This document shows, in pieces, positions 4,506 to 11,542 of a DNA stretch of 11,542 bases. The number at the start of each line of letters is the position of its first letter. Positions within the stretch are counted from its first letter, which is position 1. The stretch is from Bacteroidales bacterium (GTDB lineage Bacteria; Bacteroidota; Bacteroidia; Bacteroidales; UBA932), in the NCBI GenBank assembly GCA_017555445.1, contig JAFZGK010000041.1, positions 1 through 11,542 of the forward strand. The letters are read 5' to 3'. The notes beneath the pieces are model-generated. The model saw only the letters and a list, made by a program, of their open reading frames with translations, was not told the origin of the DNA and did not search any database. The translations under genes were made by a program, and so were the position numbers.

Positions 4506-7271
4506 ATGTCTAAGAAAAATATATGGATGAACACCTGTTTGTCAGCTGATTCTGCTGAGGTCAGGAACGGTGTCGGGAAAAACAGGATTCCGCCTCCTGA
4601 GAAGGAGCCGCTGTGGAAATTATATCTGGAAAAATTCAAGGATCCGATCATCATAGTCCTTCTTGTGGTATTCGCTCTTTCAATTTGCATTTCAGCTTAT
4701 GAGTTGATAGTAATGGATAAGGGGTGGTCCATCTTTATCGAGCCGTCAGGTGTGCTGGTAGCTCTTCTGCTTGCGACTGGAGTCGGTTTCATATTCGAGT
4801 TGAAGGCTGATCAGGAGTTTGACATATTGAACAAGGTCAAGGATGCCCGTCCTGTGAAGGTATTCAGAAGGAAGACCGCCCAGAGCAGTCCCAGGTTGGT
4901 GAGCATCAAGAAGCATGATGTGGTCTGCGGGGATATAGTCAAGCTTGAAAGCGGCGATGAAGTTCCTGCTGACGGTGAGTTGCTCGAAGCTACGTCCCTT
5001 AGGGTTGATGAATCAAATTTTACGGGAGAGCTTTATGCAAACAAGACAACTGTCGAGGAAGAGTTTGACCAGGACGCGACCTATCCGTCAAACTTTCTTC
5101 TGAGAGGATCCACTGTCATTGAAGGAACTGCTGTCTATAGAGTGACTGCCATAGGAGAAGATACAGAGGAAGGCAAGGGCGTGGCCATAACCCGTGAGGG
5201 AAGTTCCGAAGAAACTCCATTGAACAAGCAGCTTGCCCAGCTGGGAAGATGGATTTCCACTGCGAGTTTTGTGATAGCATCGCTTATTGTAATCGGAAGA
5301 ATAGTGTTCTATGCCTTCAACGGAGGCTTTTCGGATGGAACCAGCTTCATAGAGGTGGCGGAGTTCATCTTGGCATCAGTAATGATCGCCGTCACGCTAA
5401 TCGTTGTGGCCGTCCCGGAAGGTCTTCCTATGAGTGTGACAGTCAGTCTTGCATTAAGCATGCGCCGAATGCTCAGGGAAAACAACCTGGTGCGTAAGCT
5501 TCATGCATGTGAAACAATGGGAGCTGCCACAGTTATCTGTACAGACAAGACAGGAACTCTTACTAAAAATCAGATGACCGTTCTGGAATATCTGATCTGC
5601 GGAGATGAAAAGGAACTCGAACTGGTATGCAAGAATATCGCAATAAATTCAACAGCTGAAGTCTTCAAGGAGGCTGACGGAAAGGTATCGGCCATCGGCA
5701 ATCCGACCGAAGTGGCTCTCCTTAAATGGATGCATAAGCATGGCCCGGACTATCCTGTATACAGAGAAGCTGCAGTCATCATCAGTCAGGTGCCTTTCTC
5801 TACCGAGACAAAGAACATGCAGACCATTGCCAGGGTCGGTGAGGAAGAGGTTCCATACAGATTCATAAAGGGTGCGCCTGAAATCCTTCTCGACATGTGT
5901 GACTCGATTGCAGCAGGGCTGACAAGGGAGCATATCGAGGAAACACTAAAAGGATATCAGTCCAAGGCAATGAGAACTCTTGGATTCGCTTGTCAGAGAG
6001 TTGATGAGACTCAAAGTGCAGATCTGGTATTCATGGGTGTGGTAGGTATAGCAGACCCTATCAGAGACGATGTCAAGGAAGCTATCGAGACATGTAAGGA
6101 TAAGGCAGGAGTAAGAGTCATAATCGTTACCGGAGACACTCCGGGCACGGCAAATGAGATAGGCAGACAGATTGGATTGATCGGACCGGATGAACCGGAC
6201 CAGACGATTACCGGAACTGAATTTGCCGCCCTGTCGCATGCAGAGGCGTTAAAACTGGTTTCAAATCCGGGTTTCAAGATCATTTCACGTGCAAGGCCTG
6301 ATGACAAGGCGAGACTCGTCACATTGCTTCAGGAGAACGGGGAAGTGGTTGCGGTAACAGGAGACGGAACAAATGATGCTCCTGCACTAAGCAAGGCACA
6401 GGTCGGACTTTCAATGGGTGATGGTACGTCAAGGGCAAAGGAGGCGAGTGACATCACTATCATCGATAATTCCTTTGTAAGCATAAACAAGGCAATCATG
6501 TGGGGCAGGTCATTGTATCTCAACATTCAGAGATTCATAATCTTCCAGATGACGATTAATCTCTGCGCATGTCTGATTGTCCTTCTCGGATCATTTATAG
6601 GATTGGATTCTCCGCTTACCGTGACACAGATGCTCTGGGTCAATCTGATCATGGATACATTTGCTGCTATGGCGTTGTCCTCGCTGCCTGCGGACAGGAA
6701 GGTGCTTCTTGACAGTCCGCGAAAGCCGGACAGCCATATAATCAACAGGGCGATGTTCCTTAGAATCATAGGGGTCGGAATTACATTCTTCCTACTTCTG
6801 GCGGGTCTGTGGCAGCTGATGTGGCATATACCGGAAAATTCAGAAATATCTGTAGCAACCTTGTTGAATAGTGACTCTCTCAATGTATTCTTCAGCAGGT
6901 TTGCAGATCTTTCGCATATGAAGGACCACCTCGGGGGTAAGGAGCAGGGAATATTCTTTACAATCTTTGTGATGCTTCAGTTCTGGAATCTTTTCAATGC
7001 CAGATATTACAGGACTGACAGAAGCCTGATTCTAGATCTGGTGGATGCGGCGAGAAAGAAAAGACCTTTGAAGGAATCGTACAGTGCAGGATTCTTCTGG
7101 ATTTCGATGGTAATCATCATTGGTCAGATTATCATAGTTACATTCGCCGGAAAGATGTTCGGTGTGGCTCCGTTAGGATTGACAGATTGGCTGTTGATAA
7201 TGCTGATAACCAGTCCGGTGCTGTTCATAGCTGATGTTTTCAGAACCGTGCAGTGCCTGATAAGAAAATAA
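4506..7271 (+). CDS. Calcium-translocating P-type ATPase, PMCA-like (P2B)
   Basis: 921 residues. It uses ATP to pump Ca2+ (possibly other divalent cations) across the inner membrane. In order: cytoplasmic N-terminus with PPEKEPLWKLYLEKFKDP before M1 (about 47-69); M2 (about 80-98); actuator domain with TGE (173-175); M3 and M4 (about 250-312) with PEGLP (304-308); phosphorylation site CTDKTGTLT with Asp347; nucleotide-binding KGAPE (455-459); hinge TGDGTNDAPAL from 618 with D620 and D624; then the C-terminal membrane domain with WVNLIMDT (N713, D717), the M6 motif typical of PMCA pumps with a single Ca2+ site. All catalytic residues are present and length is normal for bacterial members. No calmodulin-binding tail is seen, as expected in bacteria. 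A candidate promoter lies just upstream and a strong terminator just downstream. Confidence 0.95.
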   Translation: MSKKNIWMNTCLSADSAEVRNGVGKNRIPPPEKEPLWKLYLEKFKDPIIIVLLVVFALSICISAYELIVMDKGWSIFIEPSGVLVALLLATGVGFIFELKADQEFDILNKVKDARPVKVFRRKTAQSSPRLVSIKKHDVVCGDIVKLESGDEVPADGELLEATSLRVDESNFTGELYANKTTVEEEFDQDATYPSNFLLRGSTVIEGTAVYRVTAIGEDTEEGKGVAITREGSSEETPLNKQLAQLGRWISTASFVIASLIVIGRIVFYAFNGGFSDGTSFIEVAEFILASVMIAVTLIVVAVPEGLPMSVTVSLALSMRRMLRENNLVRKLHACETMGAATVICTDKTGTLTKNQMTVLEYLICGDEKELELVCKNIAINSTAEVFKEADGKVSAIGNPTEVALLKWMHKHGPDYPVYREAAVIISQVPFSTETKNMQTIARVGEEEVPYRFIKGAPEILLDMCDSIAAGLTREHIEETLKGYQSKAMRTLGFACQRVDETQSADLVFMGVVGIADPIRDDVKEAIETCKDKAGVRVIIVTGDTPGTANEIGRQIGLIGPDEPDQTITGTEFAALSHAEALKLVSNPGFKIISRARPDDKARLVTLLQENGEVVAVTGDGTNDAPALSKAQVGLSMGDGTSRAKEASDITIIDNSFVSINKAIMWGRSLYLNIQRFIIFQMTINLCACLIVLLGSFIGLDSPLTVTQMLWVNLIMDTFAAMALSSLPADRKVLLDSPRKPDSHIINRAMFLRIIGVGITFFLLLAGLWQLMWHIPENSEISVATLLNSDSLNVFFSRFADLSHMKDHLGGKEQGIFFTIFVMLQFWNLFNARYYRTDRSLILDLVDAARKKRPLKESYSAGFFWISMVIIIGQIIIVTFAGKMFGVAPLGLTDWLLIMLITSPVLFIADVFRTVQCLIRK

Positions 7272-7285
7272 GGTAGATATAAAGT

Positions 7286-7317
7286 AAAAGCCAGTCATCT
7301 TTTGACTGGCTTTTTTT
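7286..7317. terminator. Bidirectional terminator between the calcium ATPase and the small secreted protein gene
   Basis: AAAAGCCAGTCA and TGACTGGCTTTT form a 12-bp stem around loop TCTTT, followed by a T run (to 7317) on the plus strand. On the minus strand the same stem ends in TTTT followed by ACTTT. The stop codon of the minus-strand gene (7316-7318) overlaps the edge. Confidence 0.9.
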
Positions 7318-7678
7318 ACTTTTTATGAGGTCTCTGCGGGCCCCTAGGTTCAGGTCTGTGTCCTTTTTTTGGTGCAGGTGGGGGAGTGTTGCGAGCGAAG
7401 TCGCGTGCTCCCTTGTTCTTTATGTCCTCGATGAGGATTCTTTCTGCCTCCTTTTTTGAGATCTTCACTCTGTACGTCTTCCAGTAGAAGTCCTGAAGTC
7501 TCGCAATTTCACCCTGACTGATAGCTTTTTCATGCATAGGTCCGCCTGGTCTTCTGCTCTCACGCATCTCCATTCCAGGTCTCTTTGGGTCCGGTCCACC
7601 TTTCTTCTGGGCATACATCTGCACCTGAGAACCGAACAGGAGTATCATAGCTGATACCATTAGAATTCTTCTCTTCAT
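7316..7678 (-). CDS. Small secreted basic, proline-rich protein of unknown function
   Basis: 120 residues; I do not recognise a family. A signal peptide is clear: MKRR, a hydrophobic core (about 5-18) and a probable cleavage near VQMYA-Q (23/24). The mature part has a Gly/Pro/Arg/Lys-rich segment (25-50), a central stretch likely to be helical (about 52-90, ISQGEIARLQDFYWKTYRV then KISKKEAERILIEDI) and a Pro/Arg/His/Lys-rich tail from about 97 to the end. No cysteine occurs after the signal, so there is no lipobox. The strong positive charge suggests binding to an anionic partner such as membrane, nucleic acid or polysaccharide, but this is a guess. It lies 77 bp downstream of the DUF389 gene on the same strand with no terminator or TAnnTTTG element visible between, so cotranscription is plausible. 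The signal peptide and regular composition argue for a real gene. Confidence 0.78.
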   Translation of the reverse strand: MKRRILMVSAMILLFGSQVQMYAQKKGGPDPKRPGMEMRESRRPGGPMHEKAISQGEIARLQDFYWKTYRVKISKKEAERILIEDIKNKGARDFARNTPPPAPKKGHRPEPRGPQRPHKK

Positions 7679-7755
7679 AGCTTTGTCAGTTTAATGGGTT
7701 CAACAATTGGTTTCCTTGAGTACTCGCTATTTAGACAAGATTCCATTGAAGAGGT

Positions 7756-9099
7756 TTAATTCTGGTTCATTTGTGTGATCTCCACATTCTCCACCTGCAG
7801 TCTGACCTTGATCCATTTCTCGAATTGTGCAATTGTAGATTCTGACATGAGCGAATCAGACTTAACTTTCACGATCAGGCAAGGTGTCACCTTGAGGCTG
7901 TCAATGACAATGTGGGTTCCCTGACCGATGTGGATCTGCTTTATTTCTGGATATGCGGCTGAGATTTCACTTGCTATCTGCATGTACGGCAGCTCATCTT
8001 TCTTTGCGGCCTGAAGCTCGTTGCTGAGCTGCTCGATGGTTGTTTCATATTGGCCGATCTTTGAATCAAGACGTTCATAGATGCCTTTGAATACTTCATC
8101 ATTGCCCTGTGAGTTCTGGGTTATGTATTCCTTGATCACGATCTGCTGCTCGCTGATGCCGTGCTCGTTGGCATATATGTACAGGTTGTTCCTTGCACTG
8201 TTGCTGAGAGTCTCACCTGTCATGAACACCTTGAGCACAGACCCGTCCTGGTGGTCGATCTGGTAGTCGTAGATGATACTGTTTCCTATAGAACGGTGAG
8301 CTTCGACGAACTCGATTGCCTTCTTTTCAAAATTGTTCTGCTTTACAAGGATGACTGCAGACCAGATGCTCGGTATCAGAAAGACGATGATGAGGAATGT
8401 CGTGATTCTTTGTGTCTTCAAGCCGAATCCCTGATCGGCATATTCTGTCTTCTTGAAACGGAAATACTTTACAAGGAAGTATGTTGCCATTGTGATGAAG
8501 AGGCAGTTGATGCAGAACAGGTAGAGAGCGCCAAGGAATGAAGCAAGATTGCCTGTAGCAAGTCCATAACCTGCGGTACACAATGGAGGCATCAATGCAG
8601 TTGCGATTGCAACCCCGGAAAATACAGTACCTTTTTCCTTTCTGCACTGTTCGAAGATACCGGCAAGACCTCCGAACAGAGCGATCATTACGTCAAAGAT
8701 GGTAGGTCTTGTTCTGGCTAGGAGCTCTGTTGGATTGCTAAGACTGAGCGGAGTTATGACGAAGTAAAGCAATGACACCACAACGCTGATGGAAACCATG
8801 ACGAGAAGATTCTTTCCGGCCTGTTTCATCAGGTTGATATCGTTGATGCCAAGTCCGAGGCCAAGTCCGAAGATCGGTCCCATCAACGGTGATATGAGCA
8901 TGGCTCCGATTATGACCGGGATGGAATTGACATTAAGTCCGACTGAGGCAATGATGATTGCCACAGCAAGAATCCATGCGTTAGGGCCTTTGAAATCTAT
9001 ATTACTTCTTATCGAACGCTCGGCTGCGTCAGTATCGATATAGGCGTCGATGTTAGCAACCTCACGGATAAAGGCTGTCAGTCTTTTGAATATGTTCAT
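7756..9099 (-). CDS. DUF389 integral membrane protein (TIGR00341-like) with C-terminal soluble extension
   Basis: 447 residues. The membrane domain (about 40-255) has roughly six to seven hydrophobic segments with DUF389 hallmarks: IPVIIGAMLISPLMGPIFGLG (60-80), a conserved loop with ARTRPT (128-133) followed by DVMIALFGGLAGI, and GVAIATALMPPLCTAGYGLATG (162-183). The extension (about 255-447) has no membrane segment and contains a heptad-like, probably coiled-coil region around 336-366, as in some Bacteroidetes members. The family's function is unknown; the repeated Gly/Pro-rich re-entrant-like segments suggest a transporter or channel, but this is inference. Start: ATG at 9099, with a TATCTTTG element 21 bases upstream. 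It probably forms an operon with the small secreted protein gene downstream. The family call is strong, the role is not known. Confidence 0.9.
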   Translation of the reverse strand: MNIFKRLTAFIREVANIDAYIDTDAAERSIRSNIDFKGPNAWILAVAIIIASVGLNVNSIPVIIGAMLISPLMGPIFGLGLGLGINDINLMKQAGKNLLVMVSISVVVSLLYFVITPLSLSNPTELLARTRPTIFDVMIALFGGLAGIFEQCRKEKGTVFSGVAIATALMPPLCTAGYGLATGNLASFLGALYLFCINCLFITMATYFLVKYFRFKKTEYADQGFGLKTQRITTFLIIVFLIPSIWSAVILVKQNNFEKKAIEFVEAHRSIGNSIIYDYQIDHQDGSVLKVFMTGETLSNSARNNLYIYANEHGISEQQIVIKEYITQNSQGNDEVFKGIYERLDSKIGQYETTIEQLSNELQAAKKDELPYMQIASEISAAYPEIKQIHIGQGTHIVIDSLKVTPCLIVKVKSDSLMSESTIAQFEKWIKVRLQVENVEITQMNQN

Positions 9100-9119
9100 G
9101 ATATCTGTTGCTTATAAGG

Positions 9120-9127
9120 CAAAGATA
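9120..9127 (-). promoter_or_regulatory. Candidate -7 promoter element for the DUF389 gene
   Basis: Minus-strand TATCTTTG, identical to the tRNA-Leu and TSCPD promoter octamers, sits in the 37-bp gap after the hydrolase gene, about 20 bases before the DUF389 ATG. This suggests DUF389 is transcribed independently of the hydrolase. Confidence 0.6.
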
Positions 9128-9136
9128 ATATGATTT

Positions 9137-10426
9137 TTATAAAATCCACTGGATTATAGTTTCAAGTACAGCAGGAGATATTGTTTCCTCTATTTCGCCA
9201 TATTCGGATACGGTTCCTGTCGTGCAGTGCTGGAAAAGATGGTTTACGCCTTCTACAGCTTCAATGCATGTCTTCTTGTTTGATGGCAGGCCGTCGCGAA
9301 GGGCTGAAAGGTTGTTTTCGTGTTCCACCTGGATGTCTTTTGTTCCGTTGAGGGCAAGAACCGGGCAGGCTATCCTGTCAAGCAGAGGACGCATGTCCAA
9401 TGCAATGAAATGTCTCATATAAGGCATACGGATCTGGCTGAGAACTGCAATGTAGTTCTGTTTCAATGCAGCAGGGAGATCATAATCATCAATGTCCGGC
9501 ATGCTGCTTCCCTTCATAGTCGCAGTGAATGCTTCTTCGATCGCCTTGCAATAAATATCGGTGACAGAAGCATCGATCCCGGCCTGTGCAAGAGCGATCC
9601 TGTTTTGGGAAACAAGAGTTTCTGCACCTGACACCACCATTCCGGCAAGCGAAACAATGAAGTCTGCTTTCTGTTCTGTTGCAATCATCAATGCTATTGT
9701 GCCGCCTTCGCTATGACCTATGACGCCGACCTTGTCGAAACGCTTTCTGAGAAGGTCCATGCCGGCAAGAGCATCGTTCTTGAAATCTTCTGTAGTACAG
9801 TCGTTGATATTTCCTTCGTATCCGCCGAATCCTCTGTCGTCATATCTCAGAGTAGCAATACCTGCTCTGGCAAGAGCATCGGCAATGACAGCAAAGGGCT
9901 TGTGGTCATAGATTTCTTCGTCACGGTTCTGCAGCCCGCTTCCTGTAACCATTATCAAAGCTGGTGTCGTACGGGAATATCCTTCCGGAAGAACAAGAGT
10001 TCCGTTGAGAGGGATATTTCCATTCATGAATGTAACCTCCTCTGTCGTATAAGGGAACGGGCCCTGAGGGGTTTGCGGGCGGTTCGGCTTGTCCTCTCCT
10101 GGGATAAGAGTCAAGGGCAGGGAAAGACCTGCTTGTCTGAATGTTCCTGCTATCTTCTGTATGGTATATATACCTTCATAGCTTGCTCCTAATGATGGTA
10201 TCTTGATGGTTATTCCTCCGAAAGCCTTCCTTTCCACCTGGATAGGGATGCCCTTTGCACCCTGGTCAGGAGAGTCTGCTGTAGGATTCTCCTCGTCCAG
10301 ATGAAATACGAGCGAAAGTTTTATGCCCTGCACGTCAAGCTTGCCGGACCATGTGCCGGTCTGTGCATTTGCAGCTGACATGGCAAATAACCACATGATA
10401 ACTATAATCAGCAGTTTTCTTTTCAT
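9137..10426 (-). CDS. Secreted alpha/beta hydrolase (serine esterase/acyl hydrolase-like)
   Basis: 429 residues. A signal peptide (MKRK, hydrophobic core, cleavage near ANA-Q, 21/22) places it in the periplasm or outside. Residues about 22-125 form a small N-terminal beta-rich domain (TGTWSGKLDVQGIKLSLVF). From about 128 an alpha/beta-hydrolase domain follows: oxyanion-hole region MVTGSGLQNRDE (159-170), ATLRYDDRGFGG (191-202), nucleophile elbow GHSEGG with Ser239, Asp364 in NGTKDIQV and His396 in GVNHLFQ complete the triad. All triad residues are present, so it should be active on an ester, thioester or similar bond; the substrate cannot be told. No TAnnTTTG element is visible upstream, so it may be read from the ABC genes through the twin hairpins at 10454-10565. 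It ends 37 bp before the DUF389 start. Confidence 0.88.
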   Translation of the reverse strand: MKRKLLIIVIMWLFAMSAANAQTGTWSGKLDVQGIKLSLVFHLDEENPTADSPDQGAKGIPIQVERKAFGGITIKIPSLGASYEGIYTIQKIAGTFRQAGLSLPLTLIPGEDKPNRPQTPQGPFPYTTEEVTFMNGNIPLNGTLVLPEGYSRTTPALIMVTGSGLQNRDEEIYDHKPFAVIADALARAGIATLRYDDRGFGGYEGNINDCTTEDFKNDALAGMDLLRKRFDKVGVIGHSEGGTIALMIATEQKADFIVSLAGMVVSGAETLVSQNRIALAQAGIDASVTDIYCKAIEEAFTATMKGSSMPDIDDYDLPAALKQNYIAVLSQIRMPYMRHFIALDMRPLLDRIACPVLALNGTKDIQVEHENNLSALRDGLPSNKKTCIEAVEGVNHLFQHCTTGTVSEYGEIEETISPAVLETIIQWIL

Positions 10427-10453
10427 AGCAGTTGAATCTGTAATGTTAGATAT

Positions 10454-10493
10454 AGCGACGTAACAAAAAAAGGTGCTTTTATGTCACGTCGCT
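10454..10493. repeat. Palindromic repeat hairpin A (40 nt), one of a tandem pair
   Basis: AGCGACGTAACA (10454-10465) and TGTCACGTCGCT (10482-10493) form a 12-bp lower stem. In a minus-strand RNA all 12 positions pair (one G-U). A second stem AAAAG/CTTTT with a three-base loop (10468-10480) sits on top. It lies 28 bp before the hydrolase start on the coding-strand side. Confidence 0.8.
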
Positions 10494-10525
10494 GCACAAA
10501 ATGACGATTTTCCCTTAATTTTCAA

Positions 10526-10565
10526 AGCGATGTGACAAAAATTCGCTGAATCTTGTCACGTCGTT
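10526..10565. repeat. Palindromic repeat hairpin B (40 nt), second of the tandem pair
   Basis: AGCGATGTGACA (10526-10537) and TGTCACGTCGTT (10554-10565) form the same lower stem; here the plus-strand RNA pairs fully, with two G-U pairs, while the minus strand has two mismatches. An upper stem ATTC-GCT-GAAT (10541-10551) repeats the design of hairpin A with different sequence. It begins 16 bp after the ABC ATPase stop codon in that gene's direction. No T run follows, so it is not a standard intrinsic terminator. Confidence 0.8.
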
Positions 10566-10581
10566 GCTTTATACATCGGAC

Positions 10582-11244
10582 TTATCGCGGAATATATCCT
10601 TGCAGGACGAGATCTTCTCGTGATTTTATCAGGAAGGTGTAGCCGTCTCGCAGAAGGTACAGGTCATCGGTGATACCCATGACTGACTCATACATGTGGT
10701 CAGAAATGATTATGCCCTTCTCAGCTTTATGCTGCTGTATCAGTTCCTGCATCTTCTCTACATATTTTGGTGCAACATTGGAAAAAGGCTCATCCAGGAT
10801 GCAGAACTCAGCATCCGAATTGAGTATCAGATACATTTCTGCGATGCGTGCCTCACCTCCCGACAATTCCCGTACCTGCCTTCTCTGCATGGTGTGGAAT
10901 TTCGGATCGAATGAAACAAGACCGTCATAGTCAATCCCGTAAATATCAAACGCTTCTCCGAGGGTCATCTTGAGCGGTATGAATGAATTCTGAGGCAGAT
11001 ATTTTATTCTTAGACCGATATGGTCGTAGTCGGTTTCCTGTTCGTCATTGAATCTGATGAATATGTTCTGCGGTTTCAGCCCTCCCATGATGCATCTGAA
11101 AAGACAGGATTTGCCGCAGCCATTCCTACCCAGCACGCCTGTGATCCTGCCGGTCTGTGCCGTCATGAAGGCACTTTGGAGGACCGTCTGATGATCGAAT
11201 TTCAGATGGACACTATCTACAAGAAGCTTGTTATCTGATGGCAT
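10582..11244 (-). CDS. ABC transporter ATP-binding protein
   Basis: 220 residues, one nucleotide-binding domain of normal size. Visible motifs: Walker A GRNGCGKS (39-46), Q-loop Gln85 in KYLPQ, signature LSGGE (127-131), Walker B FCILDEP (147-153, catalytic Glu152) and H-loop His183 in SDH. It is a cytoplasmic subunit that drives transport by a membrane partner; the substrate is unknown. The start at 11244 overlaps the end of the upstream membrane-protein gene by 14 bp, which strongly suggests they are cotranscribed and form one transporter. No strong Shine-Dalgarno site is seen. In the helical region the Q-loop is followed by FIPLKMTLGEAF. A 155-bp spacer with two hairpins separates it from the hydrolase downstream. 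Confidence 0.93.
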   Translation of the reverse strand: MPSDNKLLVDSVHLKFDHQTVLQSAFMTAQTGRITGVLGRNGCGKSCLFRCIMGGLKPQNIFIRFNDEQETDYDHIGLRIKYLPQNSFIPLKMTLGEAFDIYGIDYDGLVSFDPKFHTMQRRQVRELSGGEARIAEMYLILNSDAEFCILDEPFSNVAPKYVEKMQELIQQHKAEKGIIISDHMYESVMGITDDLYLLRDGYTFLIKSREDLVLQGYIPR

Positions 11245-11542
11245 GGCAAAGAACAGTTATTATTATCATAAACAGGATGCAACCGATGAATTCCACGATG
11301 ACGGGGATTGCATAGTATTCTTTTCTGCTGAAGCCCAGGTTGAGGTAGAAAAAGATTTCGCTTTTTTTTGTAAGAGCCATGAACAGATAAAGGATTATAG
11401 GAATACTGATCAGCTTCATCATGATGCAAAGAGGAATTGCAAGCGGGTTGAAAAAGGCGAGAGATGACAATGCCAATGTCAGAACTGCTGATATGGAATA
11501 TATTCCTTTGCCGTATCGTCTTGATAAAGCTATTTTTGAAAA
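11231..11542 (-). CDS. Membrane protein, probable ABC transporter permease subunit, 5' end cut off by the window
   Basis: The frame is open from the right edge to the TAA at 11231-11233, giving 103 visible C-terminal residues; the start lies beyond the window. An in-frame TTG at 11474-11476 could be mistaken for a start, but the frame continues upstream without a stop. Two or three hydrophobic segments are evident (roughly SAVLTLALSSLAFF, LISIPIILYLFMAL and the C-terminal IPVIVEFIGCILFMIIITVL), separated by a loop with KKSEIFFYLNLGFSRKEYY. I do not recognise the family by sequence. Its 14-bp overlap with the ABC ATPase gene and its membrane topology make it the likely permease partner. The segment around NLGFSRKEYY resembles the short cytoplasmic loop that couples permeases to their ATPase, but that is inference. 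Confidence 0.75.
   Translation of the reverse strand, partial: FSKIALSRRYGKGIYSISAVLTLALSSLAFFNPLAIPLCIMMKLISIPIILYLFMALTKKSEIFFYLNLGFSRKEYYAIPVIVEFIGCILFMIIITVLCHAIR

Noticed and set aside
10526..10565. Hairpin B considered as an intrinsic terminator for the ABC ATPase gene.
   Set aside because: In the gene's direction the stem has two mismatches and no T run follows it.

Overview
The window looks like a chromosomal segment of a member of the Bacteroidota, most likely order Bacteroidales. Five candidate promoters carry the Bacteroidetes -7 element TAnnTTTG, strong Shine-Dalgarno sites are mostly lacking, and the gene content (BglX-type GH3 glycosidase, membrane-anchored lactonase-fold protein, DUF389 protein with a C-terminal extension) fits that group. 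Genus cannot be read from the sequence alone.

Layout. Positions 2-1630 (+) hold the 3' three quarters of a GH3 beta-glucosidase. It converges, with 8 bp between stop codons, on a beta-propeller lactonase-like gene (1639-2769, -). Directly upstream of the lactonase, sharing an ATGA overlap, is a strikingly A+T-rich HNH endonuclease gene (2766-3239, -). Back to back with it on the plus strand is a tRNA-Leu(UAA) gene (3347-3695) split inside its anticodon by a 263-nt group I intron, followed by a strong terminator. About 440 bp without a convincing gene follow (3736-4175), filled with inverted repeats. Then come a small TSCPD-domain protein (4176-4457, +) and a P2B-type calcium ATPase (4506-7271, +), closed by a bidirectional terminator.

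The rest lies on the minus strand: a small secreted basic/proline-rich protein of unknown function (7316-7678), a DUF389 membrane protein (7756-9099), a secreted alpha/beta hydrolase (9137-10426), an ABC transporter ATPase (10582-11244) and the C-terminal end of a membrane protein, probably the cognate permease (11231 to the right edge). Two 40-nt hairpins of identical architecture lie between the ABC ATPase and the hydrolase.

The most notable element is the intron-split tRNA-Leu(UAA). Its intron sits at U34/A35, the position of the well-known cyanobacterial and plastid intron, and a probably foreign free-standing HNH endonuclease gene lies about 100 bp away. This is the arrangement expected for an intron mobilised by a neighbouring rather than an internal endonuclease; mobility is inference. 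The other genes appear to be ordinary housekeeping or accessory functions: glycoside hydrolysis, metal-ion homeostasis and membrane transport.
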